Shown piece by piece: positions 10,446 to 22,482 of a stretch of 64,000 nt of DNA. The stretch's first letter is position 1; every line of letters starts with the position of its first letter. The stretch lies in contig NC_070604.1 in NCBI RefSeq assembly GCF_027172205.1, positions 64,807,023 through 64,871,022 of the forward strand, read 5' to 3'. Made by a program: the position numbers and the translations under genes. The notes beneath the pieces are model-generated. The model ran no database searches. It saw nothing but the letters and a program-made list of their open reading frames with translations, and was not told where the DNA came from. This DNA comes from Podarcis raffonei (lineage: Eukaryota > Chordata > Lepidosauria > Squamata > Lacertidae).

Positions 10446-11754
10446 GAGGGTAATGGAGAAAGAGAGAGAGCATTGAAATGTCTTATTTTTGCCCGATGGG
10501 AATGTAGCCTACTGGACAAAGCTAAGAGTCACATCTATTGTTCTGCCTGTGTTTGCCTATTGTTTTTTCAAGCAGTGATATGTGTTTCCTGGCATGTGAC
10601 TCACTAGAAAATGTGGCTTTCAGGCTGAAAAAACTTCCTCAGCCCTTCTGATGGCTCCACTCCATGAAAAACAACTAATGTACAATTTTAATAAAAATTG
10701 TATCCATTTACTTTTTGCTCTGATTGGGGGGGGGGAATGGCGGTCAAGGTGTGGAATGCAGAGGTTTCATATCTGTTGATGTGGCATGTCTGTATGGGGA
10801 GCATCTCCCCCACACTCTCTCTCACTCTGTGTTTCTTCTGCTGTCCTCCACCAAGCTTAATATCAAATCTGAGCACTTCCTTGGGCAAAAGTCTCTGAGT
10901 ATCCTCCTCTCTTTCTAGGAAGAGGAAGCAGGTGAGATCTTCAGACTGATAGCTCCTGATGGCTATTCGGTTTGCCTACACAGTGATGGCTAACCATTTT
11001 GAATGCATTCAGTGGTGATAAAATAGGTCTTAAATGATGAACATAACAGCATGGTATGCATACAAGAACAAAGATGTGGATGAAAGACACATAGTGTGAG
11101 CAAAGCGTTGTATATGGTTTACAAATTCAAGAGATTAGCAAAAACTCAGTGTTTTTAAATCTTATCAGCAAGGCTCAGGGGGAAACATTAGCAGCCTGGT
11201 ATCTTACGCTAAGGCAGCAGCCAGTCTACAAAACCTCTGGGAGCTTGTGAGTGCAAAATGTTTGTCAGTCAGGGACTGGGCTACCTACTAATTGGAGAAA
11301 ATCTGGTGCTTTAAATGGTTTTTGAGGGGTAGGGAATTCAGCATGGTCATCACCCTAGAAACAAACAAAAAGATCAATGGCATATTGATTGCTAGACCTG
11401 ATCGGTTGTCGTTTTGGCAACCACATTAAGGGAAAAATAAGACCTATTTAGGAGATGCTCTAAATTACATGTCATGAGGAAATGAAATGCTCAGTCACCC
11501 TCTGATGTCTTGAATTTGCAACGAGATCTTTAATGTGCATTTCCTCCCAGCATCTGTGTGAGCTTGCTGTGTGAAACTGCCTTTCTCAGTTCCATCATGA
11601 AAGGCTAAAATTACTCCTCCAGGAGAAACTCCTTGATCATCAACAAATGCAATTACAAACACATCCCCATTTTTCTTGTGCCAAATGATTACCATGACGT
11701 ATTTACACTTATACCTCTTGCTCTGCAGATGCTACAGCACCTGCCTAATTGCAC

Positions 11755-11777
11755 CCCACACACACACACACACACTC
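11755..11777. repeat. (CA)n microsatellite
   Basis: A short pure CA run. Confidence 0.8.
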
Positions 11778-13400
11778 CAAAGGGATGTGTTATTGTACTC
11801 TTTAGACTGAATAATAAGGAATCGAGTAGAACCGCATTACAGCAGTGGACTCAATCTCCTGTATCACACATTCATCTCACAGTCATCACAGAGGTACAAA
11901 TCCCAGAGGCCTGTGGCAAACAAACGCCTTTCATTTTTGTGGGAAACAATCTACTGTATGCGCCCTGCATAGCTGTATACTATGTATGCAGAATGAAAAT
12001 GGATTTTGGTTTTAAGGACATGAACCACAATCTAATAAATGCTTATGGGGTCAGATCCTCTAATGCACAAATGGAACTCTCCCATCTGGGAGGGACTGCC
12101 CTTTCCATTTCAATGGGGAGCAGTAAAACGACAGCACAGAAAGAGGCACCTGTGTCTGTTGGAATCATCAGCATGAGCTCCCGATGTGTAAGAGCTGCTT
12201 GTGCAGGGATTGCAGTCAGGACTCCGAACTGCAGCAGGGAATGTGAATTATCTGCAACGTCACATAGGATTCTAGACACCATAAACACTCTTCACTGTGA
12301 AATTGATGCATGCACAGTGAGGCCTATCATCATGGAGGGCTGATCATACCTTTTCCTGTTCTAAAAAGTTCAGTTCTTGGCAGCCTTGCTGGTACAATGT
12401 TGAATACTCCTTAACGGTTACAACCTTGGCTCCAGGCTCCAGACAAGCCAAAGCTCAGCCCACCTGTCATCTAGCAAATCTCCCAGAGGCAAAATGTCAA
12501 TGAGATCTCTTTTGCCAAGACTCACAGAGCTGGGAAAGTTAATTCTGACAGCCTGCAATCATCTCTGTGCATTGTGTGTATTGGGCTGCTGGGCAGTGGG
12601 GAGCGAGAGCATGATCTGAATCCTCTTGCGCATATGGACTGCAAGGATCCAATGTACTGCATAAATCTAATCAAGCCCCGAATGAACAAACCCATAGGCA
12701 TGTCCTTGGTATAAGTGTGTACATGCTCATTAGTTAATGTTGAATTTGTTATTGGAGGCAAGCAAGCAAATCGGGTAATCTAGTCTCAGAGTGTTGTTTC
12801 CAAAAAAACAAAAAAAAACAGTGAGGGTAAGAGGAACTCCCACTTCAATCTGGGTTTCTTTTACCACTGCACATGACTTGCCAAAAGAAAAGAATTAATG
12901 TCCCCTTTGCCCAGAAGATGCATCTGGCTGCATGAGGTTGGTTTACAAGCCCAGGCACAGTTAACAGGCTTCAGTAATTAGTAGGTTGATCTCCTTCCAT
13001 TTAGACTTGCTAATACTGTACACCAGAGAGCTTGGCGGGATTAATTAAAAATGTTACTGGGCTTTCACACAGCCTGATTTCCATGCAGTCTTGAAGAATT
13101 TTCTGCCATTCTCACTAACGATGATGCAGCTAGCGGCTATATAGGTGCTATAGAAATGGACATGGCTAGTGCAAGGGGTTTTCTAGAAGGCAACAGCCTA
13201 TGCTTTGGACATGAATCTGAAATCAGGGCAATGGGCAAAGGGGAAGAGAAGAGGGAGAGCCATTCTTACTTATCTATGCATTGAGACCAGATGGAAACTG
13301 AGGCGATGGGCTGAATCTGTACAGTGCAGATGAAGCCTCATATATAACCGCACACATTGCCTCAGGACAATGTTGTATCTAGAGCTGATTCCAAGATTAA
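11778..13400. other. Repeat-poor intergenic DNA, possible regulatory elements
   Basis: No transposon family is recognised here. The longest open frame (11,633-12,343, 236 codons on the plus strand) has no domain, crosses the CA microsatellite and looks accidental. 12,780-13,150 contains well-spaced homeobox-like motifs ('gaattaatg', 'cagtaattag', 'gggattaattaaaaatg') and reads like conserved non-coding DNA. Only comparison with other reptiles could show that. Confidence 0.35.
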
Positions 13401-14040
13401 AATCTGAAGCCCCTTTCGATGGGATGGATGGGTCTGTCTTTCTCTAGCCACTTTCACATGTGTTCATTCATCATCTTTCTGTCATGTGCTGTTCCCACCT
13501 TAATCTGCATTTGTTTGGTGGGGGGGGAGCCTGCATTTATATTTTCACAAAATACACATTTCTATATATTTTTTTCAATCTTAAAACATACATTTAAAAT
13601 GTACTCAGTGTGTTTTTCAGCTGATAACATTGCAGAATTTGGAGAAGTGCAAAAGCTGAAAAGGTAACCTATGTGATGATCCATATATTAGTCTGGGTGG
13701 TTAGTTCACACCAGAATAAGGAAAAAATGAATTCATCAAGCCTCCTTATATTCCATATCACAACAAAAAGAATCAACATGTATAGTATGCATGAAGAGTC
13801 TCTCCTGCACATACAAAACCCTGAATTTATTTGTCCATCCTATTCTGTGTTTTAACTTGTGAATATTATTGGCATGGAAATAACATTTTCAGGAATACAA
13901 AATGTGCCTCAAAAGCCTTTTCTGAGTTGCAACCAGTGTTTTCCCTTCTCTGCTGCTGCTTTGACACAGTTTTTCAGGGTTTCTTCTCCTTTGCTGTTTG
14001 ATCTCAACCTGTCAGGAATCATAGAACAAGTGTGATATCA

Positions 14041-15025
14041 TCATAGAATCATAGAGTTGGAAGAGACCACAAGGGCCATTGAGTCCAACCACCTGCCAAG
14101 CAGGAAACACCATCAGAGCACTCCTGACATATGGTTATCAAGCCTCTGCTTAAAGACCTCCAAAGAAGGAGACTCCACCACACTCCTTGGCAGCAAATTC
14201 CACTGTCGAACAGCTCTTACTGTCAGGAAGTTCTTCCTAATGTTTAGGTGGAATCTTCTTTCCTGCAGTTTGGATCCATTGCTCCGTGTCCGCTTCTCTG
14301 GAGCAGCAGAAAACAACCTTTCTCCCTCCTCTATGTGACATCCTTTTATATATTTGAACATGGCTATCATATCACCCCTTAACCTCCTCTTCTCCAGGCT
14401 AAACATGCCCAGCTCCCTTAGCCGCTCCTCATAAGGCATCGTTTCCAGGCCTTTGACCATTTTGGTTGCCCTCCTCTGGACACGTTCCAGTTTGTCAGTG
14501 TCCTTCTTGAACTGTGGTGCCCAGAACTGGACACAGTACTCCAGGTGAGGTCTGACCAGAGCAGAATACAGTGGCACTATTACTTCCCTTGATCTAGATG
14601 CTATACTCCTATTGATGCAGCCCAGAATTGCATTGGCTTTTTTAGCTGCCGCGTCACACTGTTGGCTCATGTCAAGTTTGTGGTTAACCAAGACTCCTAG
14701 ATCCTTTTCACATGTACTGCTCTCACTCCAGGTGTCACCCATCTTGTAAGACCGGGCACAAGACAGAACCCTGTGGCACCCCACTAGTCACTCTTCTCCA
14801 GGATGAAGAGGAGCCATTGATGAGCACCCTTTGGGTTCGGTCAGTCAGCCAGTTACAAATCCACTGAGTGGTAGCATAGTCAAGACCGTATTTTACCAGC
14901 TTCTTTACAAGAATATCATGGGGCACCTTGTCAAATGCCTTGCTGAAATCAAGGTAGGCTACATCCACTGCGTTCCCTTCATCTACCAGGCTTGTAATTC
15001 TGTCAAAAAACAAGATCAGGTTAGT
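14041..15025 (-). mobile_element. CR1 LINE fragment, internally deleted
   Basis: On the minus strand 15,013-14,735 encodes a reverse transcriptase piece with 'YLDFSKAFDKVPHDILVKKL' and '[11 protein letters not shown]'. The sequence then jumps to the C-terminal part (14,784-14,113), which includes '[20 protein letters not shown]' and '[19 protein letters not shown]'. The part in between, including the FADD catalytic box, is missing. The 3' end at 14,041 carries the CR1 terminal repeat, seen in antisense as 'tcatagaatcatagag'. The copy is 5' truncated and the two frames overlap, consistent with one deletion. CR1 is the dominant LINE of reptiles and birds. Confidence 0.9.
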
Positions 15026-16570
15026 CTAATCATGATGCTATTCAAATCTGTCCGGCTACATAAAGTTATATCCAATGCTCATCAGAGTAAACCCATCTCT
15101 GAAGTTAATGGACATTACTAACTTGGGTCCATTAATTTCAATGGGTCCCCTCTGAATGATACCACAAAGGCACTTCAGAGTGAGAGCATGAAACATTGTC
15201 CTCACCCTGAATGGGTTAATGCTTTTCTCCCTGTGTATAGTGTCCCAAAATTCCCTTTTCAAGTAGTGGGAAAGCTTTGATGAGAATTCCATCATTTCAC
15301 CTGAGTCCTGTGTACACCCCATGTTGCACTCAACATTTCTTGCATACAGAAACATACTTGTGTACGTGCCACATCACAATGTCCTACATCCCATCATATG
15401 TGGAGCAGCATACCAGCCTTGTATTTTCTTCCTTTATATTGTTATGTTTATCAAAATTCAGTAAAAGATTATTGCTCTCTGTTGTTAAACGAGAAACTCT
15501 CCTCCCTCCCTCCCTCCCGCTCATTGGTAGCTAACAAACCATTGTAGTATTTTGGTTTCTTGCTGAGTTATTGTCTTGATGTCACAAACGATTGTGGCTT
15601 TTCATGTGAAGACAATGGAAAAAATCCATAAAGCTGTTCTTTGGGCAAATATAATTGAGCATTGTATTGAAAAATGATACTAAGGTTGAGACACAAATGA
15701 ACAAAAGCCAAAGGCAAATTAAGCCAAGGCGTTCTGTATTTACCAGCAACATCTGCAGCTGTACATTGTGACAGAAACATTACCCTTAATCTTTCATCCC
15801 TCGTGTTCACAACTGAAAGAATAAGGGGAAACACAACAGATTCTGTAATCATTTGGTTATTTCTTCTTTTTTCCCATTGTGTTCCATTGTTCACACTGTG
15901 GAAAAGTTGACTGTGATGGTCCAGTCTGTCTACTGTTGTCTTAGACTTACATGAGCCCCATTTGGGTGTTCTGTTCCCTTGTGGGACTGACACACAAGCA
16001 GAGAGAGTGGGGGTTGCACACACTGAGCTTTGTCACTGGAGTATGGAAAGGCTATTGATTCTTTTGGTCCACTTCTTCCTCTGACCCATCCCTGGCCTGC
16101 TCAGTTCCTTTTTGCCTCTGACACCACCGAAGCTTTGACATCAGGAGGGCAAGGGTACCTGAAAAGGTCCCTGCAGTGATAGGGAGGGGCCCCATTAGGT
16201 CAGTTCACACTCTCTGAAAGTCAACCTCTGTCTTATGGCTCCTAGGACAACTTCTCAAGGCCAACAGAAGTGCAACGTAAATGACTTAGGGGAGAAGAGA
16301 GAAATATCTTCCGTTTATCTAATCAGAGGAAATAGATAATAAGAAAATAGAACAAGGTGAGATGACATGTCAAGAGGAAATGTACGGCCACAGACATAGA
16401 AATGAAAATAAGGTCTTTCAAGAGAGAGTATAGAATCATAGTACATGGGAGTTCTATGTGCTTCTATCCTGGCAGCACTTATTTGCAAACCCATACAGAT
16501 AGAATGTTGTTATCAGACACAACATATTTCATTACTGAGATGAACAGCACCATGGGAGTGATGGCATCTA
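15026..16570. other. Intergenic, nothing recognised
   Basis: A CCCT-type run lies near 15,502-15,520 and short AT-rich stretches elsewhere. The open frames on both strands show no similarity to known families. Confidence 0.4.
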
Positions 16571-16770
16571 GGTAAAGGTAAATGTAAAGGACCCCTGAAC
16601 GGTTAAGTCCAGTCAAAGGCAATTATGGGGTGTGGTGCTCATCTCACTGCAGGCTGAGGGAGCTGGCGTTTGTCTTCTGATGCAACGGAACACTGTGACA
16701 GAAACCAGAGCACACAGAAATGCCACTTACCTTCCCACCACAGCGGTACCTATTTATCTGCTTGCCTTGT
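16571..16770 (-). repeat. Squamate SINE, antisense copy
   Basis: Plus-strand landmarks are 'ggtaaaggtaaatgtaaagg', 'acccctgaac', 'gctcatctcactgcaggc' and 'cagcggtacctatttatctg'. They match the antisense of an abundant lizard tRNA SINE whose 3' end reads (TTTACC)n on its sense strand. The tRNA head is missing here. Confidence 0.7.
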
Positions 16771-17267
16771 CCAAACACAGTTGATCTTCACAAGTACATC
16801 ATCACCGTAATATTGTAGGACAGGTTATGATAAGATACACCATGTGATTTGTGGTCTTGCACACAGAGGAACTTCACGTTGTATTTTGTGTAAGAGAAAA
16901 TTCTTCATTTTTACAAAATATTATCTATTAATGCCATTGAACAGAACAGGGCACCTATGGATTCAAAAGCTTTGCATGTTAGTCGAAAATGGATGTATAA
17001 AGCAGCTTCTGAAAGAAGTATATGCCTCATTCAGACATGATGCTTTTTAATATAGTTGTTGGGGTTGTTGTGTGTTTATGTGTTTTGATTTTTCTTAAGG
17101 CAAATCATCTGAAATTGTGCTTCTTATATGTCTGTATATGTTGATAATGTTTTTGAATTTTCAATGTAAATCCAAGATCTGTGAATAGTAAGTGATATAT
17201 AAATGGGGAGGGTTGAATATATTGGCTAGCTTAATATGCTATGATTACGATATTGTAGTCCTCACTT

Positions 17268-17395
17268 TCATAGAATCATAGGATTGTAGAGTTGGAAGGG
17301 ACCAGAAGGGTCATCTAGTCCAAGCCCCTGCAATGTGGGGACGAACCCACAGTCCTGAGAGTAAGAGTCTCATGCTCTACTGACTGAGCTATTTC
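17268..17395 (-). repeat. tRNA-Lys-headed SINE with a CR1-like tail
   Basis: On the minus strand the head reads 'tagctcagtcagtagagcat' (A-box), 'gagactctta' (the anticodon region of tRNA-Lys CTT) and 'tgtgggttcgtcc' (B-box). It joins directly to a CR1 3' end: 'ggactagatgacccttctgg', then 'tccaactctacaa' and 'cctatgattctatgaa'. A tRNA-Lys head on a CR1 tail is the design known from turtle PolIII SINEs. This is a SINE and not a functional tRNA gene. Confidence 0.7.
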
Positions 17396-18834
17396 ATATC
17401 AGGGCACTTAACATGCCCGTTTCTCTCTTGCACTTCTTGTTTTCATCCTGTTGACATAATTTCTAAAGGAGAAAGCTCACAGTCCCCTCCTCCACCACTC
17501 TGAGTTTCATGTGCTCCATTGGTGGGTATGGCTCACTTCAAATATTCTGTGGTGCTCTGTTGTCCTTGGTCAGATGTTATTGTTTTTGCAAGCATTCTGC
17601 TTCTGCCAAGCACTTTGTGCTCTTTCATTTGTTTCCAGTCACGGCTTTCTTCCTCTGCTCTTGAATAATTATTGCTCCTCAGGCATGGGAGTCCAAAGTC
17701 ATGGGGAATGGGCTGTAATGCTTTGTTGCAGCTTATGTCTGCCCTCCATTGTACTGTGCTTGATTTCTGGGCTAGTTGCACTCCTATCTTATAGCCAGTA
17801 AGTGAATGGTAAAAACGGGGGCTCTGTGGAACTAAGCAATGGATATGGTATGCTTTTACTTCTGATCCATGCTTTTTGTAAGCACAAGTTGTCATCTCCA
17901 TCTGAGGATAATGAATAATTTGCCTCTTTCCCTGCTCATTTTTAAAACTTGGTTCTAAGTAGCTATGTTAATAGGCTGGCATGGCTGCATAATTATAATT
18001 GTCTGGTGTTGATGCAACACAGCTTCCAATTAGCTGCCTCAGGACAACATACTGACTCATGCTCATGCTGACAGATCATGCTTAGATCACTTGATCTCAA
18101 TTTTCCTGAATCTTACAGTGTCCTTTCCTATGGTGGTATTAGGAAAGAATAGGATTCTGCTCCAAATCTAAGCTAATGATAAATCCTAAATTCTGTTTTT
18201 TATCTCAGACTCATTCATTTGTTCATTTTTTAAAAATGCATTTTGCACTTACCTTTTCTAAAGATCTTCCAGTGATCCAATTTTCTTTCCTAATTATACT
18301 CTCAATAAGACAAATATTTCAAATGATTTCTTTGCTTTTCATTCCACATAAATATGTCATGATCTATTCTGTATTAAACTTTGACATAGATTTTTACTGT
18401 TTTTCACCATGAAATGAAATAGCCTCTGCTGTGATTTACATTGCTATTCCCAGTTGTTGAGCACTTTTCAATTTTAGAGCTATTGATTTAATCATAAATA
18501 CATATAATCCTTACTGATTAGACAAAAATCACAGACAAAAGGTCTCAGAAAAATTAGTTCCCCTCTTTTTCCAGATTGTAATCTGTGCTGTATTATTTTA
18601 ATATATTTGCTAATAAATTCTATGCTGCTCTCAAAATTAACACAGAGGAATAGCAAATGAAGTGGTACCCATTCCTTTAATTACAAAACTTTGGAATTTG
18701 TTGTTAGTCTTAAACACTTGAAATAATTGTGCTTAGCATTTCAATAAAGTGATTCCCAGAGAAGAGGAATGTCTCTATCTGAAGTTTCCAGATCTAAGTT
18801 TATGCAAGATATAAGAGGGTAATGACACAGTTGA

Positions 18835-19665
18835 ATATGTCACGCAGCCTACGGTTGGCCCATGCAATTGTAGTGTTAAGATGCCAAGCTTCTCTCTCCA
18901 AGGGAAATGATGAAACATTTGATCCCTTCCTGTGTGCTCACAAAAATCAGTATGGAAGTAAAGGTTCTGGTCAACTTATCCAAAACCATATGTGAAAACC
19001 TTATCTAGTTGATGGCTGATACAATTTGAGAAGCAATACTGAGCAACATCAAACAGGCAAGTTATTTTAGTTTATCAGTCGATTCAACTCCTGATGTTTC
19101 CTGTGTTGATCAACTGACTTGTTAGATATATTTCTCTGAGGTTTTCTTTTAACTGAAAGATCACACTGGTGAAAGTATGACTGAGCTGCTTCAGTGACCT
19201 TGAAACAGATGTCAGTAAATGTAGAGGGAAACCATATGGCAATGGAGCAAATATGGCTGGAAAGTATGACAGCGGTCAACAAAAACATTCTGGAAAGGAA
19301 CAAGTTAGCAAAGTTTATTCCATGGCTGGACATTCGCTAAATCTAGTTGGACGTAACACAGTTGACTCGTGCCCTGGATGCAGTGATTCCCCCCCCCCAC
19401 ACACACACACATACAATAAATGAGCTTTATTGATTTTCCTCAGCTTTTATAAAAAGTTGGGCAGTGCTAAAAAATTCTTGTTTCTTGAGTCAAAAGTTCC
19501 TAAACACGTATCAGACACAAGATGGGAGGCTCAAACCAAAGCTAATGCAGCTATTAGCAGAAGTTATGCTTACGTTGTTGAAACCCTCAGCCATACTGCG
19601 ATGAAATGGAAAAAGGAGATACTAGATGATAGGCTGAAAATCTTCTGCAGAAAATGAAAGAATTA
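18835..19665 (+). pseudogene. Old hAT transposase (ZMYM/DUF4371 type)
   Basis: Translated pieces in order are 'TFDPFLCAHKNQYGSKGSG', 'YFSLSIDSTPDVSCVDQLTC', 'CRGKPYGNGANMAGKYDSG', 'MAGHSLNLVGRNTVDSCPG' and 'SDTRWEAQTKANAAISRSY'. They match, in the right order, hAT transposases related to vertebrate ZMYM1-like proteins: the SVDSTPD-type acidic motif, the RGQSYDNGANM-type motif, CAGHSLNLVG and SDTRW. The pieces lie in more than one frame with stops between, so the gene is dead. The C-terminal hAT dimerisation region was not found. A (C)n/(CA)n stretch at 19,389-19,413 interrupts it. Confidence 0.7.
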
Positions 19666-20689
19666 TGGGATGTAAAGGTGCAGTCAAGTGCAACATTCCA
19701 ACAGAGGACTAACGGCCTCCATGTTCTAACCGGTTGCTGTGACAACCAGTTTGTCGGTTGCTGGTAGTTTTGAAAAGTAACTGCTCAGTTGCAGTCACCT
19801 CAGGACCAACTTCCCTCTGGTATAGTTTATTTGCTTGTTAGGTAACCTAAGCCTGCCTTCAGGTACAGTTCTGTAAACCTGAATGAATCTGAGAGTAAAA
19901 TAGTTTTATAGTAACATGAATCAGATTTGTGTGTGTATTCTTTAAGAGGATTTTTAACCAAGAAAGCATCTTTATTAGTAGAACTCAGACGAGTCAGCAA
20001 CAAGCTAATCCCTGCATAAACTTATAAAGGGGATTGTTTTACTCTGCTAAAGTAAACCTTCCCACAAGAATTTGAGCTTATTTTCATGCTTCACCTTTGA
20101 ACATATCTGCCAGACCTATTTCGCAAAGTTATCAAGGCATTCCAAGGTTTGCAAGTTTCATGGAGCATATGTGCAAATATTTAAAGCTATTGCAATTTGT
20201 ATCAAAAACTCAAGCTAATTTTGATGAAACTGAACAGCAAGCATCCAAAGGAGCTTGAAAGAAACTGTTCTGACTTTGTATATAGTGTAATGTTATAACA
20301 TAGCTATGATTCCCCTATGAATGTTCTCCCACCCTCCTTAAGCATCACTTCATAGAGCACTTGGCCAAATTGCTTCCCACCTTCCTTTAAACGGCACTCC
20401 AGCACCATTTAATGGAAAACCACTCTGTGAAGTTCCTTCTGCTCTCCTTTAAATGCCACTCCTTCCTCAGCAGCCTGCCTGGACTCACTTATCACCTCCC
20501 TTACTTGCTCGCTTGCCTGCTGTGCTGTCACCATGCATGAAGTTGATATTACAGCATGACGACCATTTTTCTTACAAAAATATAGGAGAAAAAGAAATAT
20601 GGAGAAAAAGTAGAAAACTACTGTATTGTCAAATGGTTGATAAATGAACTGTGACCCTGAGAATCCTATCATTCAGAGTTGATAGGATT

Positions 20690-21005
20690 TGCTCCCTCCC
20701 AGGCTGGTGGCCATCACTGCTGCATGAAGGAACCAGTACCCTGTGTGGTGAAGTCCTTGCTTTTATCTGCCCTGGATCTTCCAACACTCTGCTTCATTGG
20801 ATGTCCATGAATCCTAGTGTTATGAAAGGGGAAAACTTTTCTCTAGTCACTTACTAGCCATGCATAATTTTATAAACTTCTCGCCTCTTGCCTTTCCTCT
20901 GAACTAAAAAGTCCTAAATGCTGCAACCTTTCTTCATAGCGGAAGAAAGCTCCATTCCCTTGATCGTTTTGGTTGTCCATTTCTGAACCTTTCCCAACTA
21001 TACAA
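20690..21005 (-). repeat. CR1/L3-like LINE fragment
   Basis: In antisense it reads like the 3' coding part of CR1/L3: 'cttccaacactctgcttcat', 'tggatgtccatgaatcct', 'ctaaatgctgcaacctttct' and 'tgatcgttttggttg'. It is diverged and truncated. Confidence 0.55.
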
Positions 21006-21469
21006 TATAGATTGATTCCCCCTCCCATCTCTTTACCCCATTTGCTGCTCTGAGAGTTCTGCTAACACTCCCTTTGAGCCAATTTTGGGGCACTCAGGGA
21101 GAGGAGAGAAGGGAAGCCCCATTGTACAAGCAGAAGCCCTTGCTCAGGGCTTCTACTGACGGGGCTCATTAGGTGAACCCCACACACTGACCAATTGGCA
21201 GATTCAGCTGCCAGTCTGGTCAGCTTCTGCACATGGAACAGGAGGTGATGTTTCAGGCAGCAAAATGTATTGGGCCAGCCCTGGCACTAGTACTAGTGAT
21301 GTCTGAAGGTGTGCAGATTTTAGTTGTTGTTAGGCCTAGATTTTAATCATTTGAGGCAAGCTCCCAAAATCTGTGGACTCAGCTACATTGGCCAGGAAAA
21401 AGTTCTTTATATACGTTGTTTATGCACTATAACACTGTGTGGCATTTGCCCATTCATTTAAAACTGTCT

Positions 21470-21960
21470 GTGCAGCGGGAAGAGAAAGGGTTAAAAATGT
21501 AGACCAATAGGGAAGCGGAGGCGGAGCCTACCCATTTATAAAAGGGCTTAGCCTGAGGTTTGAGTTAGTTGATGGTGGGTAGTTGGTTGGTTTTAGTGGG
21601 TTGGTTGGTTGGGAAAGGCAGTTGGAAAAGCAGTTGGCAGGCAATTGGAAACAGAAAGACAGTTAGTGCAGTGGGTTCTTGTGTGAGGGGAGGTAGAAGA
21701 GATAGAGACAGGATAAAATAAGACCAAGAAGGTAAAGAGTAACAACGTTTGGAATGCAGTTGAAGTTTGTTTGTGTCTACAGCAAACTACACTCTTCTTT
21801 GTTACCTTGAGAACCTGACTAAGACTAAGTGATTTTATCGGGGAGGACCTGGTTGGTGGCAGTGGATTAGTGGTGTACGGGTCAATAGTCTGTGAGACGA
21901 CCGGGGCCTCCATACGAACGCCACACACTGTGACACAGATGGCGCTGTGGAGTTCTGTTT
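21470..21960 (+). mobile_element. Possible solitary LTR-like fossil
   Basis: The block has a CCAAT-like 'gaccaatagggaagcgg', then 'catttataaaagggctta' about 45 bases on, then a transcribed-looking region rich in GTTGGTT, and 'tggttggtggcagtgg' near 21,850. CCAAT, TATA and a primer-site-like run in this order suggest an LTR. I saw no second LTR, no internal genes and no clear target duplication, so it would be a broken solo copy. The assignment is tentative. Confidence 0.25.
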
Positions 21961-22324
21961 TTGCCAACCTCATACAAAGTTTACATAGGGCTTCCTAAAA
22001 TAACAATTTTCGAGGTGTCCTGGTTTTTGAAATATGGCAACCCTTGTTTACAACGCATTTAACTGAAATGATTCTTTGATGTGTCTAGATCCAGTGTTCC
22101 CCCACCTCCCGCATTGGTGCATTAGAGGCTAAGCAAAAAGAGATGAGCTCTCCCTGTCTTTCCATGAACATTGCTGTTGCTGCCATTGTTGGATAAGGGA
22201 GAGGAGTTTGTGTGGTCTGAGGGGCTCCATTTATGATCATTTCTCCTCTGAGAGGAGACTTGGAAACTTATAACTGGATCCAAGCATCCAGCATCTCTAG
22301 CTGCAGCTAGAGCTATCACAGTCT

Positions 22325-22420
22325 TCAATGGGACATGCAGCTCAACCCTATGCATGTTTACTCATTTACTCAGAAGTAAGTCCCACTTTGTTCAAGACAG
22401 GGCATAGGATTTCAGCCTTA
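22325..22420. repeat. Interspersed repeat, 'cctatgcatgtttactc' family
   Basis: The phrases 'cctatgcatgtttactcatt' and 'cagaagtaagtcccac' belong to a short repeat seen repeatedly in lizards. Diverged copies in this window lie near 38,104-38,260, 38,995-39,095, 39,300-39,350 and 47,630-47,745. Confidence 0.4.
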
Positions 22421-22455
22421 AGTGCAACTAAATATTTCCAGATTGGGGTTTATTA

Positions 22456-22482
22456 AGTGTGTGTGTGTGTGTGTGTGTGCTT
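22456..22482. repeat. (GT)n microsatellite
   Basis: A pure GT run of about 11 units. Confidence 0.85.

Noticed and set aside
11633-12343. A 236-codon open frame on the plus strand, the longest in the left half of the window outside NMBR.
   Set aside because: It has no domain, membrane segments or family resemblance, translates a CA microsatellite as THTHTH, and lies in plain intergenic DNA. It is treated as accidental.
17325-17395. A tRNA-Lys gene.
   Set aside because: A-box and B-box are present, but the 3' half runs directly into a CR1 tail and the acceptor stem is not formed. It is a SINE head.
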